From positions 1 through 64,000 of the forward strand of contig NZ_FNRE01000013.1 of the NCBI RefSeq assembly GCF_900107705.1: DNA of 64,000 nt. The letters are read 5' to 3'. Positions 50,265 through 59,531 of the stretch are shown here, in pieces. Numbering within the stretch: the first letter of the stretch is position 1; each line of letters begins with the position of its first letter. The stretch comes from Prevotella sp. tc2-28 (lineage in GTDB: Bacteria > Bacteroidota > Bacteroidia > Bacteroidales > Bacteroidaceae). The notes beneath the pieces are model-generated. The model saw only the letters and a list, made by a program, of their open reading frames with translations, was not told where the DNA came from and searched no databases. The translations under genes were made by a program, and so were the position numbers.

Positions 50265-51761
50265 TTATGCAAACGGATTCTCGGTGGGGTAGAAGTCACC
50301 CTTCGGGAAGTTGTAGTCAATCTCGTCAACGGGGATGCCCATGTACTTGAGAACCTCCCACAAGTACTTACCCTGATGACCGAACATCACGGCGCAGTGG
50401 TGTGGGTAGTGCTTCTCGATGAGGACGTGACGATAGAAACGGCTCATGTTCTTGATACCGAAGATACCGATAGAACCGAATGAGCGGGTTGCTACAGGAA
50501 TAACCTCGCCCTGTGCGATGTAAGCGCGGAGCTTGGTGTCAGCAGTTGACTGCAGACGATAAACAGTAGCCAGACCAGGCAGGATGTCACCTTCCAGTGT
50601 ACCGTTGGTAACCTCAACAGGCAGGGCGCGAGCCATAATGCGCTGGAAGCACATCTGACAGTTGCAAACCTTGGTAGAAGCCGTGTTACCACAGTGGAAG
50701 CCCATGAAGATCTCCTTGTCGGTGTAGGTGTCGCAAGCGAATTTCTTGCCCTTGATGCTCTCCTCGTACATATCGTTAGGAACGGTGTTGTTGATGTCGA
50801 GCAGGGTAACAGCATCCTGGCTGATGCAGGTTCCGATATACTCTGACAGCGCGCCATAGATGTCGACCTCGCAAGCTACGGGAATGCCACGAGCAGTCAG
50901 ACGGCTGTTGACATAGCAGGGAACGAAACCGAACATGGTCTGGAAGGCAGGCCAGCACTTGTTTGCCATAGCGACGAACTGACGAGAACCCTTGTGAGCC
51001 TCAATCCAGTCGGTCAGTGTCAGCTCGTACTGAGCGAGCTTAGGAAGCACCTGAGGAATCTTGTTGCCATGCCCCAGCTCAGCTGCCATATCCTTTACGA
51101 CATCGTCGATGCGTGGGTCGTTAGCGTGCTTCTGGTAAGCCTCCAGCAGGTCGAGCTCTGAGTTCTCCTCAATCTCAACATCGAGGTCATACAGGGCGCG
51201 GATAGGAGCGTTACAAGCCAGGAAGTTGTTAGGACGGGGACCGAAGCTGATGATCTTCAGGTTCTGCAGACCTACGATAGCGCGTGCGATGGGATGGAAC
51301 TCGTGAATCATTTCAGCGCACTGTTCAGCAGTGCCAACGGGCTCCTCGGGAATGTATGCGCGAGTCTTGCGCAGGCTCAGAGCCTGGCTGGCGTTCAGCA
51401 TACCGCAGTAGGCGTCACCACGACCATCGATGAGGTCGTTCTGTGTCTCCTCAGCAGCAGCGCAGAACATGGTGGGGCCCTGGAACCAGTCAGCAATCAT
51501 GGTCTCAGAAATTTCAGGACCGAAGTTGCCAAGATAGACACAGAGTGCGTTACAGCCGGCCTTCTTCACGTCCTCAAGAGCCTGCTGAGCGTGAATCTCA
51601 CTCTCAACGATGGTGATAGGACACTCGTAGATGCCTTCCTTACCGAATTTCTTTTCATACGCAGCGATAACGGCCTTACGACGGTTAACAGCCAATGACT
51701 CAGGGAAACAGTCGCGAGAAACGGCGACGATTCCAATCTTAATGTTAGGTACGTTGTTCAT
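50265..51761 (-). CDS. L-fucose/L-arabinose isomerase-like protein
   Basis: 498 residues. The fold of fucose isomerase-like proteins is seen: N-terminal IKIGIVAVSRDCFPESLAVN, sugar-binding region ALCVYLGNFGPE, AYCGMLNASQALSL, VACEVDIYGALSEYIGTCIS and the C-terminal FHCGNTASTK, FGSIGIFGIKN. The metal-binding Glu/Asp set is plausibly EVDIYGALSEY and D of VTLLDINNT. It probably isomerises an aldose in a carbohydrate pathway, but sequence identity to true FucI appears low, so the substrate is uncertain. It has its own strong promoter on the minus strand. Confidence 0.8.
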   Translation of the reverse strand: MNNVPNIKIGIVAVSRDCFPESLAVNRRKAVIAAYEKKFGKEGIYECPITIVESEIHAQQALEDVKKAGCNALCVYLGNFGPEISETMIADWFQGPTMFCAAAEETQNDLIDGRGDAYCGMLNASQALSLRKTRAYIPEEPVGTAEQCAEMIHEFHPIARAIVGLQNLKIISFGPRPNNFLACNAPIRALYDLDVEIEENSELDLLEAYQKHANDPRIDDVVKDMAAELGHGNKIPQVLPKLAQYELTLTDWIEAHKGSRQFVAMANKCWPAFQTMFGFVPCYVNSRLTARGIPVACEVDIYGALSEYIGTCISQDAVTLLDINNTVPNDMYEESIKGKKFACDTYTDKEIFMGFHCGNTASTKVCNCQMCFQRIMARALPVEVTNGTLEGDILPGLATVYRLQSTADTKLRAYIAQGEVIPVATRSFGSIGIFGIKNMSRFYRHVLIEKHYPHHCAVMFGHQGKYLWEVLKYMGIPVDEIDYNFPKGDFYPTENPFA

Positions 51762-51801
51762 TTTCTTAAAAAGTATTTGTTTCGTAATGAATTAATTGCT
51801 G

Positions 51802-51833
51802 CAAAGATACACTATTATTGCGAACTGACCAAA
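51802..51833 (-). promoter_or_regulatory. Promoter of the fucose-isomerase-like gene
   Basis: Minus strand: TTTG (51833-51830), 20 nt, TATCTTTG (51809-51802). It overlaps the last codons of the upstream gene (stop at 51815). Confidence 0.8.
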
Positions 51834-52306
51834 TTTTTCGACATTTGTTTTTGTAACATATTCTTTGTGTAGTGTGTATAGCGTTCAGCCAGTGACATTT
51901 GGGCGTAATGTTTCCATTCAACAGCCTGCTGCTGCCTTTGTAGATAGTGGATGTCGTGCATATGTCCGTAGGCTTCCAACTCGAAAGGGTTCAGCAAGTA
52001 GCCCGCATTAGGCAGGCGTCTGTAGTAGCGCGACGCGCATAGCCAATACCAACCATACAACAGATAGAAACAGGTCCACGAGTCGTGGGTAGCTCGCGCC
52101 TGATAAAGGTGTATCATCTCGTGGTTTTTCAGGAAGTCGAAACGCCTGTTGAACATTTCGGCTTCCTGAGTGGTATGTGTGATGATGGTGCCGAAGAAGG
52201 TCAGCGCCTCATAGCCTTGCTTAATCCAGCGTGGCTTGGCAATGGCCTTCATGTCTTCCGTACGACTGGGGCGTGCGGAGCGAAGCATCATCAACAGAAT
52301 ATTCAT
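51815..52306 (-). CDS. Putative HExxH zinc-metalloprotease-like protein
   Basis: 163 residues from ATG 52306, one base after the metY stop. A zincin-type motif HEMIH (residues 62-66) is followed about 43 residues later by NPFELEAY, whose Glu109 or Glu111 could be the third ligand. The segment HLYQARATHDSWTCFYLLYG, WYWLCASRYYRRLPNAGYLL is aromatic-rich. No signal peptide. The short length and HExxH spacing resemble small uncharacterised Bacteroidota proteins often described as putative metalloproteases; the activity is unproven. Last gene of the hisB-ligA-metY operon. Confidence 0.6.
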   Translation of the reverse strand: MNILLMMLRSARPSRTEDMKAIAKPRWIKQGYEALTFFGTIITHTTQEAEMFNRRFDFLKNHEMIHLYQARATHDSWTCFYLLYGWYWLCASRYYRRLPNAGYLLNPFELEAYGHMHDIHYLQRQQQAVEWKHYAQMSLAERYTHYTKNMLQKQMSKNLVSSQ

Positions 52307-52307
52307 G

Positions 52308-53591
52308 CTAAATCTTATCCAGTGCCTGTTTGATGTCGGCCAAGATGTCATCGCAGTCCTCGATGCCAACACTTAGGCGGATGAGGTCAGGGGCCACTCC
52401 AGCCTCGCGCAGTTGCTCGTCGGAGAGCTGACGGTGAGTGTGTGATGCCGGATGGAGCACGCAGGTACGGGCGTCAGCCACATGGGTTACGATAGCAATC
52501 ATTTGCAGGGAGTCCATAAACTGGACAGCTGTCTCACGCGTGCCTTTCAGTCCGAAGGCAATGACGCCACATGAGCCGTTGGGCAGGTATTTCTGAGCCA
52601 AAGCATGGTTCTTGTCGTTGGGCAGTCCGCTATAGTGAACCCACGCTACGCGCGGATCATTGTTCAGGAACTCGGCCACGCGTTGTGCATTCTCGCAATG
52701 ACGGGGAACACGTAGGTGAAGCGTTTCCAGTCCGAGGTTCAACAGGAACGAGTTCTGAGGAGCAGGAATAGAGCCCAGGTCACGCATTAGCTGAGCCACC
52801 AGTTTGGTGGTATATGCCATCTTGCCGAAAGCCTTGGTATAGGTCAGTCCGTGATACGACTCATCGGGCGTGGTAAGCCCGGGGAACTTGTCAGCATGGG
52901 CATCCCAGTCGAAATTGCCGCTATCCACTACGCATCCTCCTACCTGAGTAGCATGACCGTCCATATACTTGGTGGTAGAGTGGGTGACAATGTCAGCGCC
53001 CCACTCAAAGGGACGACAGTTGATAGGAGTGGGGAAGGTGTTGTCGACAATCAGGGGCACACCGTGCTTATGCGCAATGCGTGCAAATTTCTCGATGTCG
53101 AGAATCTGACAACCCGGATTGGAAATAGTCTCGCCAAACAGAGCCTTGGTGTTAGGACGGAAAGCAGCAGAGATTTCCTCTTCCGAGGCTTCCTGAGATA
53201 CGAAGGTACACTCGATACCTAGCTTCTTGAGTGTGACGCCAAACAAGTTATAGGTACCACCGTAGATCTCGTTGGAGGTGACGATATGGTCGCCAGCCTC
53301 GCAGATGTTGAAAACAGCATAGAAGTTAGCAGCCTGACCACTGGAGGTCAGTACGGCACCAACGCCGCCTTCGAGGGCTGCAATCTTGGAGGCAACAGCG
53401 TCATTGGTAGGGTTCTGCAGACGTGTGTAGAAATAGCCTTCCTTCTTCAGGTCGAAGAGGTCTGCCATCTCTTCCGTGTTGTCATACTTGAAAGTGGTAC
53501 TTTGGATGATAGGCAGTACACGCGGATCGCCGTTCTTCGGCTTCCATCCTGCCTGTACGCAGAGCGTAGCGGTTTTCATTTTCTGAGTCAT
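52308..53591 (-). CDS. metY: O-acetylhomoserine sulfhydrylase (Cys/Met metabolism PLP enzyme)
   Basis: 427 residues, the normal length of MetY (longer than MetB/MetC). PLP-lysine context HSTTKYMDGHATQVGG is readable, with FYTRLQNPTNDAVASKIAAL, VLTSSGQAANFYA, EIYGGTYNLFG, VDNTFPTPINCRP and VADARTCVLHPASHTHRQLS near the end. It makes homocysteine from O-acetylhomoserine and sulfide. It overlaps ligA by four bases, so the two are translationally coupled; this is an odd pairing in metabolic terms. Confidence 0.92.
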   Translation of the reverse strand: MTQKMKTATLCVQAGWKPKNGDPRVLPIIQSTTFKYDNTEEMADLFDLKKEGYFYTRLQNPTNDAVASKIAALEGGVGAVLTSSGQAANFYAVFNICEAGDHIVTSNEIYGGTYNLFGVTLKKLGIECTFVSQEASEEEISAAFRPNTKALFGETISNPGCQILDIEKFARIAHKHGVPLIVDNTFPTPINCRPFEWGADIVTHSTTKYMDGHATQVGGCVVDSGNFDWDAHADKFPGLTTPDESYHGLTYTKAFGKMAYTTKLVAQLMRDLGSIPAPQNSFLLNLGLETLHLRVPRHCENAQRVAEFLNNDPRVAWVHYSGLPNDKNHALAQKYLPNGSCGVIAFGLKGTRETAVQFMDSLQMIAIVTHVADARTCVLHPASHTHRQLSDEQLREAGVAPDLIRLSVGIEDCDDILADIKQALDKI

Positions 53592-55594
53592 ATCTGATAG
53601 TTTTCAATAAATTTTTCTTCTGAGATGATTGGGATGTTCAGCTCCTTTGCCTTCTTGTTCTTTCCGGAAGAGGAGGTGACATCGTTATTAATAAGGTAAG
53701 ACGTGGAACCACTGACTGCCGAGGCCACCTTGCCACCCTGTGACTCGATATAGGCTTTCAGCTCGTTGCGATTCTTGTAATGGTGTACGTCGCCCGTGAT
53801 GACGAAGGTCAGTCCCTCGCAACGGTTTCCCTTGGGCGAGTTGTCGGCCTGCGTCACGCTGATTTTCTCCATCAGGTGACGATAGCGCGTCAGGTTGTGC
53901 TCGTCGCGGAACCAGCGTACAAAGGATGCCGACTTCTCAGGACCAATGCCATTGACGTGGGCAAAAACCTCCTGAGGCTCGGCTTGGGGAGAGAAAAGGT
54001 CAGCACCAGCCTTTGTGGCCTCGAAGACCAAGTCTGCCAAGGGATAGGCTGACAGCAGCCGCTTGCAGACGTCCAGTCCACAAAGGGGAATGTTCAGGGC
54101 GTAAAGCAATCGGTGTGCCTCCACGTCGCGCGACTTGTCGATAGAGCGCATGATGTTGGAAGCCGACTTCTCGCCAAAGCCTTCCATCTGAGCCAGTTCG
54201 CGGATGTGGCTTCTCAGTTCGTAGATGTCGGCATACTCGCTGACCCATCCCAAGTTGATAAACTTCGAGAGTGTCTGTTCGGAGATGCCGTCGATGTTCA
54301 TGCCCTCCTTCGACACGAAGCGGGCAAACTTACGAAGTTGTTTGGCAGGACATTCACCATTGGTGCAGTGGAGCGTCTTCGTACCACTGACCTCGCTTAC
54401 CTTGACAACGGCAGGAGCGTGACATACCGGACACTCTTCAGGAATGCAGAATGAGCCAACAGCCGCTTCGACCTTAATGACCTTCGGGATAATCTTATTA
54501 GCCTTGATGACGCTGATGCGCGTTCCTGTGGCACCGATGCCCAGTCGTTCACACTCGCTGATGTTACACAGCGAGGCGCGCTTGACAGTAGTGCCCTCCA
54601 ACTCAACGGGTTCGAAAATGGCGACAGGCGAGATGGTAGAGGCGGCACACGACCACTCTATCTCTTTGAGCGTGGTCTCTGCTGCTTCGTCTTGCCATTT
54701 GAAAGCCAGACCGGCTCGCGTGGCATGGTGTCCGGTGATGGAGCCTGTCTGCGCATAGACGGTGTCGTCGTAGCAGATAACGAGTCCGTCGACAGGGAAG
54801 GGATTCTGCTTTGTGGTAACTTCCTTGGTAAATGCCGTGATGCACTCTTCCACGGAACCGATGTCAGGCGTGTTGACTAACTGTCTCTCCACAGTGTTGA
54901 ATCCTTGATGGTCGAGCCAGTCCATGCGTCCGCCCCAAGAGTTGATGTCCTCTTCGGTATATACTAAGGTGAATGGAATCCATTGGATATGTCGTTGTCG
55001 CACCTCCTCGACGTCTTTCAGCGTGAGTGATCCCGAGGCCAGGTTGCGTGGGTTGGCATAGTCCTCGCCGCTCTCCATGAGGAATCGGTCGAAGTCGTCG
55101 TAGGAGATGACTGCCTCGCCACGAATGACGGTATGTCCCTGAGCAGGAATTGTGGCAGGAATGCCGCTGATGGCAGAGGCCAGATGCGTGATATTGGTGC
55201 CGATATGTCCGTTGCCACGGGTGACCACCTTTGTCAGTTTGCCGTTGTCGTAGGTGACCACCAGCGTCAGACCATCCAGTTTCCACGAAATCCAGATGGG
55301 CTTCTGCTCGGCCCATTTCACCAAGTCAGTAGTCTTCTTGGTCTTAGCCAGTGAGAGTGCAGCAAACTCATGCTCCTCTTTCTGGCCGGCGATGCTGTCT
55401 TCCGAAACTTTCTGGGTAGGAGAATCGGGCAGGGTAGTGCCTGTCTCCTGTTCCAGGAGTCGCAGTTCGTCGAAACGGGCATCCCACTCGTAGTCCGTCA
55501 TACGCTCGCCCAAACCGTTATAATAGGCTTCGCTGGCCTCGTTCAACTCGCGGACGAGTTGTTGCATTCTGAGTATCTTCTCGTCAGTATTCAT
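53588..55594 (-). CDS. ligA: NAD-dependent DNA ligase, divergent form
   Basis: 668 residues with all LigA domains in order: Ia (AYYNGLGERMTDYEWDARFD), adenylation domain with the Lys nucleophile in WKLDGLTL and TRGNGHIGTNIT, OB fold (PVAIFEPVELEGTTVKRASL), Cys4 zinc finger (CPVCHAPAV... CTNGECPAK), helix-hairpin-helix region and a C-terminal BRCT (GLTFVITGDVHHYKNRNELK). Several positions differ from the usual form: AALSLAKTK replaces the PMLSLxNxF segment, and ASLCN replaces ASLHN. It is plausibly functional, but may be a second, accessory ligase. Operon with hisB and metY. Confidence 0.85.
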   Translation of the reverse strand: MNTDEKILRMQQLVRELNEASEAYYNGLGERMTDYEWDARFDELRLLEQETGTTLPDSPTQKVSEDSIAGQKEEHEFAALSLAKTKKTTDLVKWAEQKPIWISWKLDGLTLVVTYDNGKLTKVVTRGNGHIGTNITHLASAISGIPATIPAQGHTVIRGEAVISYDDFDRFLMESGEDYANPRNLASGSLTLKDVEEVRQRHIQWIPFTLVYTEEDINSWGGRMDWLDHQGFNTVERQLVNTPDIGSVEECITAFTKEVTTKQNPFPVDGLVICYDDTVYAQTGSITGHHATRAGLAFKWQDEAAETTLKEIEWSCAASTISPVAIFEPVELEGTTVKRASLCNISECERLGIGATGTRISVIKANKIIPKVIKVEAAVGSFCIPEECPVCHAPAVVKVSEVSGTKTLHCTNGECPAKQLRKFARFVSKEGMNIDGISEQTLSKFINLGWVSEYADIYELRSHIRELAQMEGFGEKSASNIMRSIDKSRDVEAHRLLYALNIPLCGLDVCKRLLSAYPLADLVFEATKAGADLFSPQAEPQEVFAHVNGIGPEKSASFVRWFRDEHNLTRYRHLMEKISVTQADNSPKGNRCEGLTFVITGDVHHYKNRNELKAYIESQGGKVASAVSGSTSYLINNDVTSSSGKNKKAKELNIPIISEEKFIENYQI

Positions 55595-55599
55595 AAAGA

Positions 55600-56658
55600 T
55601 TATAACAATCCTTTGGTGGAAGGCAGCTCATAGTGATAGACATCACGGCGTACTGCCATTTTCAGTGCACGAGCCAATGCCTTGAAGATGCCTTCTATCT
55701 TGTGGTGCTCATTCTGTCCTTCGGCTTTGATGTTCAGATTCATCTTAGCGGCATCGCTGAGGCTCTTGAAGAAATGCAGGAACATCTCCGTAGGCATCTC
55801 GCCAATCTTCTCACGGTGGAACTCTGCGTCCCAAACCAGCCAGGGGCGACCACCGAAGTCCAGGCATACGGAACAGAGACAGTCGTCCATAGGCAAGGCA
55901 TAGCCATAGCGCTCAATGCCTCGCTTGTCGCCCAATGCTCTGAGCAGACACTCGCCCAACGCCAAAGCAGTATCCTCGATGGTGTGGTGCTCGTCAACGT
56001 GCAGGTCGCCTTTCACGCGGATGGTCAGATCCATCATGCCGTGTTTGCCAATCTGTTCCAGCATGTGGTCGAAGAATCCCAGTCCCGTCTGAATGTCGCA
56101 GTGCCCGTTTCCGTCCAAGTCCACCTTGATATAGATGTCTGTTTCCTTGGTGGTGCGCTGAACTTCTGCCGTGCGTTCTCCGCCATAGGCAATGGCAGCC
56201 ACCTTGTCCCAGTCGCCCACTTGTAGGAATCTGCATCCGATGTTCTCGGCAAACTGTCGGTCAGTCTCCCTGTCACCGATGACGTAGCTGTGTGCGATGT
56301 CGTATTCGGGATTGTTCATGTATTTCTCCACGAGTCCTGTGTTTGGCTTGCGCGTAGGAGCATTGTCCTCAGGGAAATGAGGGTCTATCAGAATGTCGTC
56401 AAACACGACACCCTCGCCCTTCAATGTGTCGAGGATGAAGTTGTGAACAGGCCAGAAAGTGTCCTCTGGGAAAGCATCGGTGCCCAGTCCGTCCTGATTG
56501 CTGACCATCACGAACAGGTAGTCCGTATGCTGTCGCAGGAATACGAGGCTACTGATGGCTCGCGGTACGAACTGCAGTTTCTCAAAGGCATCAATCTGCT
56601 CGTCGGCAGGTTCGCGGATAATGGTTCCGTCGCGGTCGATAAAAAGTATCTTTTTCAT
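55600..56658 (-). CDS. hisB: Bifunctional histidinol-phosphatase/imidazoleglycerol-phosphate dehydratase
   Basis: 352 residues. The N-terminal HAD phosphatase has the DxDGT motif (FIDRDGTII) and [18 protein letters not shown]; the C-terminal dehydratase has [57 protein letters not shown] and [20 protein letters not shown] with its metal-binding His pairs. The two halves catalyse steps 6 and 8 of histidine synthesis. In the phosphatase half the Cys zinc-binding residues of the E. coli enzyme are replaced ([17 protein letters not shown] has no Cys). It overlaps the membrane protein gene by four bases. No other his genes are in the window. Confidence 0.94.
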   Translation of the reverse strand: MKKILFIDRDGTIIREPADEQIDAFEKLQFVPRAISSLVFLRQHTDYLFVMVSNQDGLGTDAFPEDTFWPVHNFILDTLKGEGVVFDDILIDPHFPEDNAPTRKPNTGLVEKYMNNPEYDIAHSYVIGDRETDRQFAENIGCRFLQVGDWDKVAAIAYGGERTAEVQRTTKETDIYIKVDLDGNGHCDIQTGLGFFDHMLEQIGKHGMMDLTIRVKGDLHVDEHHTIEDTALALGECLLRALGDKRGIERYGYALPMDDCLCSVCLDFGGRPWLVWDAEFHREKIGEMPTEMFLHFFKSLSDAAKMNLNIKAEGQNEHHKIEGIFKALARALKMAVRRDVYHYELPSTKGLL

Positions 56659-57338
56659 AAATTATTGAATGTTCTGTTTTGTTTCTCACGGTCACGTTGC
56701 CTGGTCTCTACGGAGCCGTATGCATAATAACCAACAACCAACAGGATGAGCAGGACGTAGACTTGTAGGAAGGCTGCCAACAGCCAGGTAGCGCCAGCCA
56801 TCCACGGAAAACAGGTCGGCAATCCCAAGGGATCACCTATCAGAGTGCCCATCTGAGCCTGGATACATGCTGTTGTCAGGATAATGACTGGCAGGCTGAG
56901 CAACAGGCAGACGGGTACGAGGACGATAAATCCCAACAACAGGATGCCTAACGTCAAAGCCCAATGTCTGAGGGCAGCTCTTACTGCCTGTTTCATTCTT
57001 TGGAACAGTTGGAGGCGGCGCCCTGCGCTTCTGCCAATCATCACCAGCAAGGCAAGATTTACCACCATCAGGAGTACCACACCCCCAATGAGCGGCAAGT
57101 GCTCCTGCACCACCATCCACCGGTAGCCAGGCAATATCAACAACTGTAATCCTACCGGAATCAGGTAGGTGGTCAATAGCGCGCCGGTAATGGCAGCAAT
57201 CAGGCAGAAGGCCAGTGTGAAGGGCCATGTGGCTTTGAAAATCTTGCGAAATGAGGACGTATAAAAGTGCAGTGCTGTCGTGATAACACTCCGATAGCCT
57301 CGCTCTTTCATCAGGGTTGTTTCTTTTTGTTTTTCCAT
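56655..57338 (-). CDS. Hypothetical integral membrane protein
   Basis: 227 residues with six hydrophobic segments (for example [60 protein letters not shown]) and a short basic C-terminus. No motif or family recognised. It is the first gene of the operon that continues with hisB, ligA, metY and the HExxH protein, and its start is 32 bases from its -7 element. The ATG at 57338 is preferred over the second Met (residue 10). Confidence 0.65.
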   Translation of the reverse strand: MEKQKETTLMKERGYRSVITTALHFYTSSFRKIFKATWPFTLAFCLIAAITGALLTTYLIPVGLQLLILPGYRWMVVQEHLPLIGGVVLLMVVNLALLVMIGRSAGRRLQLFQRMKQAVRAALRHWALTLGILLLGFIVLVPVCLLLSLPVIILTTACIQAQMGTLIGDPLGLPTCFPWMAGATWLLAAFLQVYVLLILLVVGYYAYGSVETRQRDREKQNRTFNNL

Positions 57339-57369
57339 CTTTTCGAACTATTTTTTCCTAAGAGTGTTG

Positions 57370-57397
57370 CAAAGGTAGGCATTTTTTCGTATCTTTG
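57370..57397. promoter_or_regulatory. Divergent back-to-back -7 elements
   Basis: Minus-strand TACCTTTG (57377-57370) drives the membrane protein-hisB-ligA operon. Plus-strand TATCTTTG (57390-57397) drives the oxidoreductase operon, with a weak GTTG at the -33 position. The two boxes are only 12 bases apart, so polymerases would exclude each other. Confidence 0.7.
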
Positions 57398-57418
57398 CAC
57401 CATCTTTAAAGATAAATT

Positions 57419-58402
57419 ATGAAAATATTACAATGGGGCTTCATTGGATGTGGTGAAGTGACGGAGAAGAAAAGTGGTCCTGCATTCTCGGATGTAGAGG
57501 GCTCGAGCGTGGTGGCAGTCGCCAGCAGACACGAGAAAAATGCGCGTAGCTATGCCGAGCGACACGGTATTCCCAAATGGTATACCGACGCTCAGGAACT
57601 GATTGACGATCCCGACGTCAACGCGATTTACATTGCCACGCCTCCCAGTAGCCACGCCACCTATGCCATCATGGCGATGAAAGCAGGTAAACCCGTCTAT
57701 GTGGAGAAACCGCTTGCTGCTTCGTATGAAGATTGTGCCCGCATCAACCGCGTGAGCGAGGAGACGGGTGTACCCTGTTTTGTGGCTTATTATCGTCGTT
57801 ACCTGCCTTATTTCCAAAAGGTCAAGGACATTGTGGACAATGGCGTCATCGGCAAGACCATTAACGTACAGATTCGTTTTGCCGTTCCCCCTCGTGAACT
57901 GGACTATGCCAAGAATGGACAACTCCCATGGCGTCTGCAACCAGACATTGCCGGAGGTGGTTATTTCTACGACTTGGCTCCTCATCAGCTCGATTTGCTG
58001 CAACACATCTATGGCGTCATCACCGAGGCCCGTGGCATTTGTGCTAATCGTGGCGGACTCTATGAAGCAGAAGACTCCGTCTGTGCGTGCTTCGAGTTTG
58101 AGGGAGGACTGCCTGGCAGTGGCTCATGGTGCTTCGTGGCTCATGAGTCTGCGCGTGAGGATCGCATAGAGATTATAGGAGACCGAGGCTCTGTCAGTTT
58201 CTCGGTATTCGACTATGAGCCTATTAAGTTACATACCAGCGAGGGTTTGGAGACCATTACCATCCCCAATCCTCCCTATGTGCAGTATCCTATCATCAAG
58301 AGTGTATGTGAACACCTTCAAGGTATCGGGCTCTGCGAGTGCACCAGTGTGTCGGCAACGCCCGTCAACTGGGTCATGGACCGTATCTTAGGAAAGTTCT
58401 GA
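57419..58402 (+). CDS. Gfo/Idh/MocA family oxidoreductase
   Basis: 327 residues. N-terminal Rossmann fold (LQWGFIGCGEVTEKKSGPAF), AIYIATPPSSHATYAIMAM and the EKP motif GKPVYVEKPLAASY that binds cofactor and substrate, followed by the C-terminal alpha/beta domain (GGGYFYDLAPHQLDLLQHIY with the conserved His). These enzymes oxidise or reduce sugars or inositols with NAD(P). The substrate is unknown. First gene of a plus-strand operon with DUF4421, DUF1460, DUF1232 and FAD-protein genes. Confidence 0.9.
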   Translation: MKILQWGFIGCGEVTEKKSGPAFSDVEGSSVVAVASRHEKNARSYAERHGIPKWYTDAQELIDDPDVNAIYIATPPSSHATYAIMAMKAGKPVYVEKPLAASYEDCARINRVSEETGVPCFVAYYRRYLPYFQKVKDIVDNGVIGKTINVQIRFAVPPRELDYAKNGQLPWRLQPDIAGGGYFYDLAPHQLDLLQHIYGVITEARGICANRGGLYEAEDSVCACFEFEGGLPGSGSWCFVAHESAREDRIEIIGDRGSVSFSVFDYEPIKLHTSEGLETITIPNPPYVQYPIIKSVCEHLQGIGLCECTSVSATPVNWVMDRILGKF

Positions 58403-58418
58403 AAACGAGAGAGGACGA

Positions 58419-59531
58419 ATGCGACGACTGGTGACGATAGTGCTGACGATGATGTGGCTTGGGGCTTGGGCTTCCGATACGCTCAACATTGACCAGCCCG
58501 ACACGTTGACATTCCAACAGCCCAAGAAGGAGAGCAGCTGGTTGCGCCGCACCATTCGTGGCTTCAGCTATATCGACGAGAATTATGTGGAGCCGCAACA
58601 CTACAACTGGTCGGTAATGGCACTGGGACGATACACGTGGGACTTCTATCGTCTCCGGTCTACAGGCGAAGAAGGTCAGTCGGTGTCTTTCTCACCACGT
58701 CATATCTTCAAGGTGGGTCCCTATTTCGGCTGGCGCTGGATATTCCTGGGCTACACGCTCGACTTGCGGAACATCAGCCTGAACTTCTCCTCCTCAGGAT
58801 GGAAGGGCATTGATGCCAGTATCTACAGTGCACAGATAGGTGCGGACATCTATTATCACCACACCCGCAACAACTACATGCTGCGTGAGGTGGATTTGGG
58901 AAAAGGGGTTAAGGAGCGCCTGCTCGAAGAACTGTCCTTCGATGGTTTCAATGTGGGTACTACAGGAGTCAGTCTCTATTACATCTTCAACCATCAGCGC
59001 TTCTCCTATCCTGCGGCCTTTGCCCAGAGTACCTGCCAGAAGATCAGCTGTGGTTCGTGGATGGCCGGACTCGGCTATATGAGCAACAACCTGGAGTTTG
59101 ATCATGAGGCTTTCCAGGAACTGGTGGACGAGCGCTATGGCAAGCAGAAGGTGAAACTGGATAGTGCACTGATGTTTAACAGCGTGAAGTATTACAACAT
59201 CAACGCCTCCGTGGGCTACGCCTACAACTGGGTGTTTGCACGCAACTGCTTGTTCTGTGCCAGCGGATCAGTAGCTCTCGCCTACAAGAAGAGTCGTGGT
59301 GAGACGGCAAATGACGACAAGGGCGGATTCGATATTGACAATTTCAATTTGGATGCTATCGGACGCTTCGGACTGGTTTACAACAATACCAGATGGTATG
59401 CTGGTGCAAGTGCCATCGTGCGCTCCTACAATTATCGGAAAGAGCGCTTTGTGGCAAATAATGTGCTGGGCGAGGTGTGTATCTATATCGGTTATAACTT
59501 CGGACTCCGGTCGCGCTATAAAAAGAAATGA
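58419..59531 (+). CDS. DUF4421 family outer-membrane beta-barrel-like protein
   Basis: 370 residues. Signal peptide VTIVLTMMWLGAWA. The mature protein is rich in alternating aromatic/polar strands (FKVGPYFGWRWIFLGYTLDL, ADIYYHHTRNNYMLREVDLG, GVSLYYIFNHQRFSYPAAFA) and ends with aromatic strands typical of a beta-barrel (YIGYNFGLRSR). A DUF4421 member, function unknown, probably in the outer membrane. It stops at the start of the DUF1460 gene with a four-base overlap. Confidence 0.85.
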   Translation: MRRLVTIVLTMMWLGAWASDTLNIDQPDTLTFQQPKKESSWLRRTIRGFSYIDENYVEPQHYNWSVMALGRYTWDFYRLRSTGEEGQSVSFSPRHIFKVGPYFGWRWIFLGYTLDLRNISLNFSSSGWKGIDASIYSAQIGADIYYHHTRNNYMLREVDLGKGVKERLLEELSFDGFNVGTTGVSLYYIFNHQRFSYPAAFAQSTCQKISCGSWMAGLGYMSNNLEFDHEAFQELVDERYGKQKVKLDSALMFNSVKYYNINASVGYAYNWVFARNCLFCASGSVALAYKKSRGETANDDKGGFDIDNFNLDAIGRFGLVYNNTRWYAGASAIVRSYNYRKERFVANNVLGEVCIYIGYNFGLRSRYKKK

